The notes beneath the pieces were generated by a model. That model worked only from the letters and a program-made list of their open reading frames with translations, was not told where the DNA came from and did not search any database. A program made the translations under genes and the position numbers. From Acidimicrobiia bacterium (lineage in GTDB: Bacteria > Actinomycetota > Acidimicrobiia > IMCC26256 > JADLDD01), in assembly GCA_020846855.1 (NCBI GenBank), contig JADLDD010000039.1, forward strand, positions 1 to 64,000: a DNA stretch of 64,000 nt. The letters run 5' to 3'. How positions within the stretch are numbered: the first letter of the stretch is position 1; the number at the start of each line of letters is the position of its first letter. Below are positions 33,173-40,957 of this stretch, one piece after another.

Positions 33173-34348
33173 TCAGCGCTCCCGGTACGTGACGACCGTC
33201 ATGGTCTGGTTGTGCAGGTCGCAGTAGCCCGACGCGTCCGGGGCGATCTCGCCGTACGAGTAGAAGCCCACGAGCGTCGTCTCCGAGCCCAGCGCACGTA
33301 GCGTGGCCTCGATCTCCTCCTCGGTCCGCTCGCCCAGCACCAGCCGGCGCCCCACGCAGGACACGGCGACGCCGAGCGTGTCGTTCCCCGCTTCTGCCGC
33401 CGCACCGCCGCCACGCGCGTCCGCGGCCGCTCGGGTGCGGCACATGCCCCCGGCGGTGGCGGCTCCGTCCACGAGGCGGTCGACGCTCGATCGCATGAGC
33501 TGGGCCCGCCATCCCTGCGGGATGTCGCCCGCGAACGTCATGGTCTGGGCGTCGTCGTCCACGGCGAGGACGGTCCGGACCGTGGCCTCCGACTCACCGT
33601 CCTCCCGCACCGCGAGGGGGAAACGCAGCGCGGTGGCGGGGAGGCCCTCGGCCAGCTCCCCCAGGTAGTGCCGGTACAGCGCCAGCGCGGGACGCCCGTC
33701 GAGCTCGTGGAGGACGTTCCCCTCCGACCGGGTGACCATCCGCTCAGGTCCGAAGATGCCCCACCCCCCGGCCGACCCGTAGCCGACCTCCAGCGTGGGG
33801 CCCGTGAGCCCGACCGCCACCACCCGTCGGTCGGACAGCTTCCCGCCGGCGTAGGTCCAGGTCCGCTCGAAGCGCGCCGCGTCGCCGGCCAGCCCCCCGG
33901 TGACGATGGCCTCCGGCGGGAGCCCGGAGCGCAGGCCGCGCACGAGGTCGGACCCGTTCACACCCAGGCCGTCGGAGAGCACGAACGCGGCGCGCAGGTC
34001 CGGTCGGTGCAGGTCGGCGGCGAGGGCGCGGCCGGCGGCCAGCGACGCCGCCGCGTCGGTGACCGGCACCGACGCCGTGGTCACCACGGTGCGCTCGAAC
34101 CGGGCCAGGGCGACGACCAGGTCGGCGCGGTCCAGTTCCGGGCCGCAGAAGGTCCCCGAGCTCGAGCAACCGACCACGTGGCTCCGCCCGAGGGCCCGGC
34201 TCAGGTCGTGCAGCGGCCGGGGGTCGGTGTCGAGCTCGCGGTCCCCGAACGCGAGCGCGAGCGTCCGGGGTGAGTCCAGCGCGTCGAGGCCGGCCAGGTC
34301 GCGGGACCAGCCGCCGCTCCGCGACCAGGTCATGGTGGTGAGCTGCAT
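33173..34348 (-). CDS. FIST N/C-domain sensory protein
   Basis: The 391-residue protein has the FIST_N pattern (HVVGCSSSGTFCGPELDRADLVVALARF, GGLAGDAARFERTWTYAGG) and FIST_C pattern (ALALYRHYLGEL..., GALSRG-like GVAVSCVGRRLVLGERTEEEI, VGFYSYGEIAP...GYCDLHNQTMTVV). FIST domains are proposed to bind small ligands such as amino acids and work with signalling proteins. The gene is immediately upstream of the GGDEF-EAL gene in the same operon. A Gly/Ala-rich insert with several Ala/Arg runs lies near residue 310. ATG 34348 follows GGAAGAT weakly. Confidence 0.87.
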   Translation of the reverse strand: MQLTTMTWSRSGGWSRDLAGLDALDSPRTLALAFGDRELDTDPRPLHDLSRALGRSHVVGCSSSGTFCGPELDRADLVVALARFERTVVTTASVPVTDAAASLAAGRALAADLHRPDLRAAFVLSDGLGVNGSDLVRGLRSGLPPEAIVTGGLAGDAARFERTWTYAGGKLSDRRVVAVGLTGPTLEVGYGSAGGWGIFGPERMVTRSEGNVLHELDGRPALALYRHYLGELAEGLPATALRFPLAVREDGESEATVRTVLAVDDDAQTMTFAGDIPQGWRAQLMRSSVDRLVDGAATAGGMCRTRAAADARGGGAAAEAGNDTLGVAVSCVGRRLVLGERTEEEIEATLRALGSETTLVGFYSYGEIAPDASGYCDLHNQTMTVVTYRER

Positions 34349-34521
34349 CGGGTCATCTTCCGTCGACGACCGGTAGGCCTCCGGCGCCGGGCGCCGGGGC
34401 CGCGGGGGATTCGCCTAGATATCGGACGACCCGGTGGATCCTTGAGCCGATCGCGTGCGGTTCGTCCCGGTACCGCCGGGGCCGGGGGACCGGGCCGGGA
34501 CCGTCGCCGGTGGTGCGGGAG

Positions 34522-34527
34522 TAGCGT
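34522..34527 (+). promoter_or_regulatory. Putative leaderless -10 box (TAGCGT)
   Basis: TAGCGT is 7 nt before GTG 34535, with no Shine-Dalgarno. Confidence 0.5.
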
Positions 34528-34534
34528 CGGCCGG

Positions 34535-35653
34535 GTGAGCTTCGTGGGGTTGATCCTCCACAACCTGTGGGCCCGCAAGGTGCGCACCGCGCTCACCGCC
34601 GTCGCCGTCGCGGTGGGGGTCACCACGGTCGTCACCCTGGGCGTGGTGACCCACAGCCTGCGTGACAGCGCCGCCGCGGTCCTGAAGACGGGCAAGGCCG
34701 ACTTCACCGTCGCCCAGAAGAACTCCTCCGACGTGCTCAACAGCGTCATCAACGAGGACCAGGTCGGGCGGATCGCCGAGGTCCCAGGCGTCGACCGGGT
34801 GGTAGGGGTACTGCTCGCGACCACGAAGCTCGACGCGGACCACCCCCTCTTCATCCAGATCGGGATCGACCCCACCGACCTCACCCCCTTCGGGGTGAAC
34901 GTCGTGGCCGGCCGGCCGTTCGGGGCCACCGCGTCGCACGAGATGATGCTGGGTTGGCGGGCCGCCCAGGACATGGGCAAGCACGTCGGCGATCCCATGG
35001 TCGTCGACGGCGTCCGCTACCGGATCGTGGGCATCTTCTCGGTGGGGCAGGCCCTCGGCGACACCGCCGGCATGCTCCCCCTCGTACCGCTGCAGGCCCA
35101 CCAGCGGGAGCCGGGACTCGTCAGCCTGGCCTTCGTCCAGGTCGCGCCGGGTGCGGGGATCGAGGCCGTGCGCCACCGCATCGAGGCCCGGTTCCCCGTC
35201 CTCACCACCGTGCGGACGGCCGCGGAGTTCGGGCGGGCCGACCGCACGCTCGTGTACCTGAACGCCGCCGACCGGGCGGCCACGTTCCTCGCCCTCGTCA
35301 TCGGCGCGGTCATCGTGACCAACACGATGCTCCTGTCGTTCTTCGAGCGCACCCGGGAGTTCGGGCTGCTCCGGGCCGTCGGGTGGGCCCGCTTCCGCAT
35401 CCTCGCCATGGTGGTGGGGGAGGCGCTCGTCATCTCGGTGCTCGGGGCCGGGGTCGGGGTCGGCATCGGGTACGGCGTGGTCCTGCTCCTCGAGCAGCTG
35501 CCGAGCCTCGCCGGCGTGCTGAGTGCCGACTTCACGGCCGGGGAGTTCGGTCGCGCTCTCTGGGTCGCGGCCGGCATCGGGTTCTTCGGCGCGATCTACC
35601 CGGCGCTGCGGGCCGCGTTCCTCCAGCCGATCAAGGCCCTGAGGCGGGAGTGA
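34535..35653 (+). CDS. ABC transporter permease (FtsX/MacB type)
   Basis: The 372-residue protein starts SFVGLILHNLWARKVRTALTAVAVAVGVTTVV, the standard first helix of MacB-type permeases, followed by a periplasm-facing domain (residues 45-250) and three C-terminal helices (FLALVIGAVIVTNTMLLSFFERTREFGLLRAVGW; ALVISVLGAGVGVGIGY; ALWVAAGIGFFGAIYPALRA). The C-terminal PALRAAFLQPIKALRRE is the family's usual end. It pairs with the ATPase gene 7 nt downstream. GTG 34535 follows a leaderless-type promoter. Confidence 0.92.
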   Translation: MSFVGLILHNLWARKVRTALTAVAVAVGVTTVVTLGVVTHSLRDSAAAVLKTGKADFTVAQKNSSDVLNSVINEDQVGRIAEVPGVDRVVGVLLATTKLDADHPLFIQIGIDPTDLTPFGVNVVAGRPFGATASHEMMLGWRAAQDMGKHVGDPMVVDGVRYRIVGIFSVGQALGDTAGMLPLVPLQAHQREPGLVSLAFVQVAPGAGIEAVRHRIEARFPVLTTVRTAAEFGRADRTLVYLNAADRAATFLALVIGAVIVTNTMLLSFFERTREFGLLRAVGWARFRILAMVVGEALVISVLGAGVGVGIGYGVVLLLEQLPSLAGVLSADFTAGEFGRALWVAAGIGFFGAIYPALRAAFLQPIKALRRE

Positions 35654-35660
35654 CCGCCCC

Positions 35661-36404
35661 GTGACCACCACCGGCGCAACCGCCGCCCCCGGCCCGGCCC
35701 GACCGGACAGGTCGAGGCTGGTCATCGAGGTCACCGACCTCCACAAGCACTACGACCGCGGCCGGGTCCACGCCCTCGACGGCCTCGACCTCCAGGTCGC
35801 CCAGGGTGAGCTCCTGGCCGTCACCGGACCGTCGGGCTCGGGCAAGTCGACGCTGCTCCATCTGCTCGCCGCGCTCGACTCGCCCACGTCGGGCCGGATC
35901 GTCGTCGGCGGCGAGGACCTGGCCGCTCTCCGGGCCCCCAACCGCTACCGGCGCGACCGGATCGGCCTCGTGTTCCAGCTCCACAACCTGCTGCCCCACC
36001 TGACGGCCCAGCAGAACGTGGAGATCGCCATGATCGGCACCTCCCGTCGCCGCGCCGAGATGAGGCGGCGGGCGGCCGACCTCCTCGACGAGGTGGGCCT
36101 GGCCCGCCACCTGCACCGCAAGCCACCCGAGCTCTCCGGCGGTGAGCGCCAGCGGGTCGCCATCGCGCGGGCCCTGGCCAACGAACCGTCGCTGCTGCTG
36201 GCCGACGAACCGACCGGCAGCCTCGACAGCGAGGCGGTGGACGCGACCCTGGCCCAGTTCCGGGCCCTGCGCGACGACCGCGGCGTGACCGTGGTCCTGA
36301 TCACCCACGACCGCGACGTCGCGGCCTCCGCCGACCGCCTGGTGACCATCCGCGACGGCCGCGTGGTCGGCGACGTCAGGGCGGAACGGCTCGCGCCCTC
36401 GTGA
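35661..36404 (+). CDS. ABC transporter ATP-binding protein (LolD/MacB type)
   Basis: The 247-residue ATPase has Walker A GPSGSGKST, Q-loop FQLHNLLPHLTAQQNVEIAM, signature LSGGERQRVAIARAL, Walker B LLLADEPTGSLD and switch His in LITHDRD. It is the partner of the permease just upstream. The gene's last 29 bp overlap the convergent kinase gene. Confidence 0.94.
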   Translation: MTTTGATAAPGPARPDRSRLVIEVTDLHKHYDRGRVHALDGLDLQVAQGELLAVTGPSGSGKSTLLHLLAALDSPTSGRIVVGGEDLAALRAPNRYRRDRIGLVFQLHNLLPHLTAQQNVEIAMIGTSRRRAEMRRRAADLLDEVGLARHLHRKPPELSGGERQRVAIARALANEPSLLLADEPTGSLDSEAVDATLAQFRALRDDRGVTVVLITHDRDVAASADRLVTIRDGRVVGDVRAERLAPS

Positions 36405-37866
36405 TGAGCGCCCGAGCCCGGCCGGCGACCTCGGCGGGTGGGCGGCTCGTGTCGAGCGGCCGGGCCGCGGGCCACGGCACGGCGCGGGCGGCCATGGAGC
36501 GGAGCACCTCGACCGTGGCGTCGGACGGGTCGCCCCCGGCGCGGGCCCGCGCCTCGACGCGCGCCGCGGCCACGTCCACGGGCACCTCGCAGCGGCGGGC
36601 CACCAGCGCCGCGTGGTGCTCGGCGGCGAGCGCCTCGGCCCGGACCCTCTCCGACGGGTCGCTCCACGACGCGTCGAGCACCACCGGCTGTCCGAGGGCG
36701 AGCAGGCGGCCGGCCCGCCGGCGGAGCTCGGCGTAGACGGCCTCCGTGGCGCGAGGGGAGTAGAGGCCCTCCCCGACGCCCGACGTCGCGCGGTCCCGCG
36801 GCTCGAGCCCCGCCTGCTCCTTGCGGACCTCGTCGGAGCGCAGCCAGGGCCATCCTTCGGCTCTCGCCACCGCGCCCGCGACCGTCGACTTGCCCGTTCC
36901 CGGGAGGCCCCCCACCAGCACGAGCACCACCCGCCCGGCCTCCAGGTGGGCGCGGCAGAGCGACAGGAGGTCACGGGCCGCCGCCGCGTGCCCGTCGCGC
37001 TCCGGGCCCGACGTCTGGCTCCACCTGAGCGTCGTGACCTTCGCCCGGACCTGGGCCCGGTAGGCGGCGTAGTGGTGGGCGAGGGTGGCCGGGAACCCGT
37101 CGCCCGACGCGTCGCGGTACGCGACCCAGAACGCGTCGGCGAGGTCGCGCCGGCCGAGCCGCTCGAGGTCCATGGCGAGGAACGCGGCGTCGGCGAGCGT
37201 GTCGCCGTGACGGAGCGCGTCGTCGAACTCGAGGCCGTCGAGGACGCGCGGCCCGTCGTCGAGCAGGTAGACGTCGTCGGCCTGGAGGTCGCCGTGGCCG
37301 TCCCGGACGTGGCCCGCCGCGATCCGGTCCTCGAAGAGCGGTTCGCGACCGGCCAGGTACTCCCGGCTCAGCGCCATCGCCGCGGCGACGTCGGACGCGG
37401 GCAGGACCGGCCCGACGTGCGGCTCCATGGCGACGAAGTTGCCCTCCCACAGCGCCCCGACCGCGTTACGGCGCGCCGGAGCCGGATCGACGCGCGCCGC
37501 GGTGGCGTGGAACGCCGCGATGGTGCGGGCCAGCGCCGCCACGTCGGTGCGCAGCGGAGCGCCCGCGGCCGCGAGGGTCGCCAGGCGGCGATCCGAGGGC
37601 ATGCGGCGCATGACCACCAGGTGGTCGCAGAGCTCTCCGTCGGGCCCGGTCACGTCGGCTACGCCCAGGTACACGTCGGGAGCGAGGCGACGGTTCAGCT
37701 CCACCTCGCGGTGGCAGGCCTGCCGGCGGGCCTCGCGGGTGGAGAAGTCGACGAAGTCGGTGCGGACGGGCTTCTTGAGCTTGTAGGCCCGCCCGCCCAC
37801 GAAGAAGAGCGTGGAGATGTGGGTCTCGACTACCGCGGCGGGTTCCGCCGGTTCCGGATCGGGCAC
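36376..37866 (-). CDS. Fusion of APH-like kinase and AAA_33-type ATPase (Rv2004c-like)
   Basis: The 496-residue protein has an N-terminal aminoglycoside-phosphotransferase-like part (TDFVDFSTREARRQACHREVELNRRLAPDVYLGV, catalytic DGHGDLQADDVYLLDD, LEFDDALRHGDTLADAAFLAMDLERLGRRDLA) and a C-terminal P-loop kinase-like part with Walker A GGLPGTGKST, LRSDEVRKE and VVLDASWSDPSER. Mycobacterium tuberculosis Rv2004c, a DosR-regulon gene, has the same order and nearly the same length. The substrate is unknown. It starts at GTG 37866 with no clear ribosome-binding site. Confidence 0.88.
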   Translation of the reverse strand: MPDPEPAEPAAVVETHISTLFFVGGRAYKLKKPVRTDFVDFSTREARRQACHREVELNRRLAPDVYLGVADVTGPDGELCDHLVVMRRMPSDRRLATLAAAGAPLRTDVAALARTIAAFHATAARVDPAPARRNAVGALWEGNFVAMEPHVGPVLPASDVAAAMALSREYLAGREPLFEDRIAAGHVRDGHGDLQADDVYLLDDGPRVLDGLEFDDALRHGDTLADAAFLAMDLERLGRRDLADAFWVAYRDASGDGFPATLAHHYAAYRAQVRAKVTTLRWSQTSGPERDGHAAAARDLLSLCRAHLEAGRVVLVLVGGLPGTGKSTVAGAVARAEGWPWLRSDEVRKEQAGLEPRDRATSGVGEGLYSPRATEAVYAELRRRAGRLLALGQPVVLDASWSDPSERVRAEALAAEHHAALVARRCEVPVDVAAARVEARARAGGDPSDATVEVLRSMAARAVPWPAARPLDTSRPPAEVAGRARALITRARAVPP

Positions 37867-37929
37867 GGGCCCATCGTGCTACAAACGCGCCCGCACCCGG
37901 CCTCGAGGCGCCGACGGGAGGGAGACTAG

Positions 37930-40341
37930 GTGGAGCGACGTCCGGGCCCCGAGGCCGCCGGCGACGACCACTACGAGGCCGAGATCCGCCGGACCACCCA
38001 CGGTGTCGCGCACGTCCGGGCGGCCGGCTGGGGGAGCCTCGGCTTCGGTCAGGGCTTCGCCTGCGCCCGCGACCACCTGCCGACCATCGCCGACCAGGTC
38101 GTGAAGGTCCGGGGCGAGCGGTCCCGGTTCCACGGTCCCGGCCCCGACGGTGCCCACCTGGCCGGCGACTTCGGGTACCGGGCGCTCGACCTGGTGGGCC
38201 GGGCCGCCCACCTGCGCGACGCGCAGCCGGCGTGGATCCGGGAGCTGGTCGACGGCTACGCGGCGGGGTACAACGCGTGGCTGGCCGAGGCCCGGGGCGC
38301 CGGATCGCTCCCCGCCTGGTGCGCGGAGGCCCGATGGATCCGCCCGCTCTCCGCGCTCGACCTCTACACCTACCTGGGCGACGTCGCGCTGCTGGGGAGC
38401 GGCCGCAACCTCGTGGGCCTGATCGGGCGCGCCGAGGCCCCCGGCCCCGACGGCCCGGTCCCCCCGTCGCCGGCCGGCGGTCTCGGCACCGCCCCGGCGG
38501 CGAGCAACGGGTGGGCGTTCGGCGGCGAGGTCACCGACGGCGGACACGGCCTGGTGGTGGCCAACCCGCACTTCCCGTGGTACGGCGAGGCGCGCTTCTG
38601 GGAGTGCCACCTCACCATCCCCGGCGTCCTCGACGTGTACGGCGTCTCGCTGCTCGGGGTGCCGGGCGTCCAGATCGGCTTCAACCGCCACGTGGCGTGG
38701 ACGCACACGTTCTCCAGGGGTCACCGCTTCACCGTGTACGCCCTCGACCTCGTCGACGGCGAGCCCACGCGCTACCGCTACGGCGACACCGTGCGGGCGA
38801 TGGAACCGACCACCTATTCCGTCGAGGTCGCCGCCGGCGAGCCGGCCGGCGGCGCCGGGGACCCCGGCGGCCTGGTCACCGTCGAACGGACTCTGTGGTC
38901 CAGCCACCACGGGCCGATCCTGAACCTGCCCGTCCTCGGCTGGGGCCTCGACACCGCGTACTCGTACCGCGACGCCAACCTCTCCAACACGGGGGTGCTG
39001 GAGCTCTTCCTCCGCACCGACCGGGCCGGATCGGTCGACGAGGTGAAGCGCGTCTACGCGGAGGTCGACGCCATGGCCTGGGTCAACACCCTGGCCGCCG
39101 ACACGACCGGGCAGGCCTGGTACATCGACGGCTCGGCGACTCCCAACCTCTCCGCCGCGGCCCAGGAGCGGTTCACCACCCGGGTCCACGACGACCTCGT
39201 CGCCGCCCTGCTGCTCCAGAACCGGATCGCGCTCCTCGACGGGAGCGACCCCGGCGACGAGTGGGTCGAGGAGCCGGGCGCCCGGGAGCCGGGCCTGGTG
39301 CCGTTCGCGCGTCTGCCGCAACTGGACCGCCGCGACTACGTGGTGAACGCGAACGACTCGCACTGGCTCTCCCACCCCGACGCCCGGCTCGAGGGCTACT
39401 CCGTCCTCCACGGCTTCGAACGGACCCCCCGCTCCATGAGGACGCGCCACGCCCTCCGGGCGGCGGCGGAGCTCGTGGCGAACGGCCCGGTCACCGCCGG
39501 GGCGGCGCTCGCGATGGTGTTCTCGAACGTGAGCCTCAGCGCCGCGATGCTGCGCGACGACGTGGTGCGGCGGTGCCGCGAGGCGGGAGCGGTGGAGGTC
39601 GACGGGCGCACCGCCGACCTCGGGGTGGTCGCCGAGGTGCTGGCCCGCTGGGACGGCCGCTGCGATCTCGACTCGACGGGCGTGGCGCTGTGGCGGGAGA
39701 TGATGGCGTCGCTGCCGGAGGGGGCCTGGCTCGACGCCGGTCCCCTGTGGGCGCGGTCGTTCGACCCCGCCGACCCGGTGGCGACGCCGGCCGGCCTGGC
39801 CCCGGCCCCCGAGGGCGCCGACGACCCGGTGGTGGCGGCGGCGGCCCGGGCCGTGTTCGCCCTGGAGGCGGCCGGGGTCGCGATCGGTGCGCCCCTGCGC
39901 GCCGTCCAGTGGGCGGCCCGCGGCACCGAGCGCGTCCCCGTCCACGGGGGCGGCGAGGGGGAGGGCGTCCTCAACGTGCTGGCTCCCGTGGGTTCGCTCC
40001 CGTCGGCCAGCCTCGACCCCGTCCCCGGGACGCCCCCGCCGGTCGACGGCCGGGCGCCGCGCACCGGCCTCGCCGAGGGCGGCTACCAGGTGAGCTACGG
40101 GACGAGCTTCGTGATGGCGGTCGAGATGCGGCCCGCGGGGCCGCGCGGCCTCGGTGTGCTCGCCTACGGGCAGGCCGGCGACTCGCTGTCGCCCCACCAC
40201 CACGACGGCACGGGCGCGTTCGCCGCCAAGAGCACCCGGGCGCTCCTGTTCACCGACGCCGAGATCGACGCCGACCCCGACCTGGTCCGCCGGGTCGTGA
40301 CCGCGCCCCGGCCCGCCCCGGCGGGTCGCCCGGAGGGGTGA
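37930..40341 (+). CDS. Penicillin-acylase-family Ntn hydrolase without signal peptide
   Basis: The 803-residue precursor has an alpha part (residues 1-about 175, FGQGFACARDHLPTIADQV), a spacer, and the beta part opening at Ser192 in ASNGWAF, the autocatalytic N-terminal nucleophile. ANPHFPWYGEARFWECHLTIPG, GFNRHVAWTHTFSRGHRF and HWLSHPDARLEGYS follow as in aculeacin A and AHL acylases. Most relatives are exported; here the N-terminus (MERRPGPEAAGDDHYEAEI) is charged and has no signal, so it may act in the cytoplasm or be exported otherwise. Possible substrates are N-acyl lipopeptides or N-acyl-homoserine lactones. GGGAGG precedes GTG 37930. Confidence 0.9.
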   Translation: MERRPGPEAAGDDHYEAEIRRTTHGVAHVRAAGWGSLGFGQGFACARDHLPTIADQVVKVRGERSRFHGPGPDGAHLAGDFGYRALDLVGRAAHLRDAQPAWIRELVDGYAAGYNAWLAEARGAGSLPAWCAEARWIRPLSALDLYTYLGDVALLGSGRNLVGLIGRAEAPGPDGPVPPSPAGGLGTAPAASNGWAFGGEVTDGGHGLVVANPHFPWYGEARFWECHLTIPGVLDVYGVSLLGVPGVQIGFNRHVAWTHTFSRGHRFTVYALDLVDGEPTRYRYGDTVRAMEPTTYSVEVAAGEPAGGAGDPGGLVTVERTLWSSHHGPILNLPVLGWGLDTAYSYRDANLSNTGVLELFLRTDRAGSVDEVKRVYAEVDAMAWVNTLAADTTGQAWYIDGSATPNLSAAAQERFTTRVHDDLVAALLLQNRIALLDGSDPGDEWVEEPGAREPGLVPFARLPQLDRRDYVVNANDSHWLSHPDARLEGYSVLHGFERTPRSMRTRHALRAAAELVANGPVTAGAALAMVFSNVSLSAAMLRDDVVRRCREAGAVEVDGRTADLGVVAEVLARWDGRCDLDSTGVALWREMMASLPEGAWLDAGPLWARSFDPADPVATPAGLAPAPEGADDPVVAAAARAVFALEAAGVAIGAPLRAVQWAARGTERVPVHGGGEGEGVLNVLAPVGSLPSASLDPVPGTPPPVDGRAPRTGLAEGGYQVSYGTSFVMAVEMRPAGPRGLGVLAYGQAGDSLSPHHHDGTGAFAAKSTRALLFTDAEIDADPDLVRRVVTAPRPAPAGRPEG

Positions 40342-40418
40342 CGGCGAACGCGACCGTGCGCGCTCGACGATGTCGGTGGTCGGGGATACCGTGGCGCCCG
40401 GAGCAAGGAGGTCGGCCC

Positions 40419-40946
40419 GTGGGTCGTCGGCTGGTCGTGGTTCCTCTCGTGATCCTCTCCGGTCTGCTCCCGGGCCTCGCGGCGATGCCGGTGAGGGCCG
40501 CGGGCCCGGTGAAGACGGCGACGCTCTCGGCCGTGCTGGACGGTACGAGCTCGATCGAGTTCCCCGGCGGCTACGAGATCACCAACGAGGTGATGACGGG
40601 GACCTTCGTCGACGCCCGCTACGGCCGGGGCACGTACCGCATCGATGCCACGATGGTCGAGCGGGAGTTCGGCTTCGGCATCTCGGGGGCCTTCGTTCTC
40701 CGCTTCCGGGGTCGGGCCACGCTCTCCGGCGCACTGCTCGTTCCCGATGCGGGGTCCGGTGGCGCCCTCGACGGCACGCTGATGGTGGAGTCGGGTACCG
40801 GGCGCTTCCGGGGGATGACGGGGGAGCTCGTGTTCCACCTGGACCGATCCGGAGCGTTCAACCCGCCGGATCCCGTGTTCACCAGCGACAGCGGAACCGT
40901 CTCGGGAACGCTGCTGTGGGTACGGCCGGCCCGTCCCCGAGCCTGA
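40419..40946 (+). CDS. Secreted protein of unknown function
   Basis: The 175-residue protein has a clear Sec signal (GRRLVVVPLVILSGLLPGLAAMPVRAAG, cleavage likely after ARAA) and a mature beta-rich domain of about 145 residues (KTATLSAVLDGTSSIEFPGGYEITNEVMTGTFVDARYGRGTYRID... RGRATLSGALLVPDAG... TGRFRGMTGELVF). The alternating pattern and GTGRFRGMTGE resemble allene-oxide-cyclase-like or lipocalin-like barrels, but no family is assigned. GTG 40419 was chosen because AAGGAGG lies 7 nt upstream. Confidence 0.75.
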   Translation: MGRRLVVVPLVILSGLLPGLAAMPVRAAGPVKTATLSAVLDGTSSIEFPGGYEITNEVMTGTFVDARYGRGTYRIDATMVEREFGFGISGAFVLRFRGRATLSGALLVPDAGSGGALDGTLMVESGTGRFRGMTGELVFHLDRSGAFNPPDPVFTSDSGTVSGTLLWVRPARPRA

Positions 40947-40957
40947 GGCCGCGTGCG

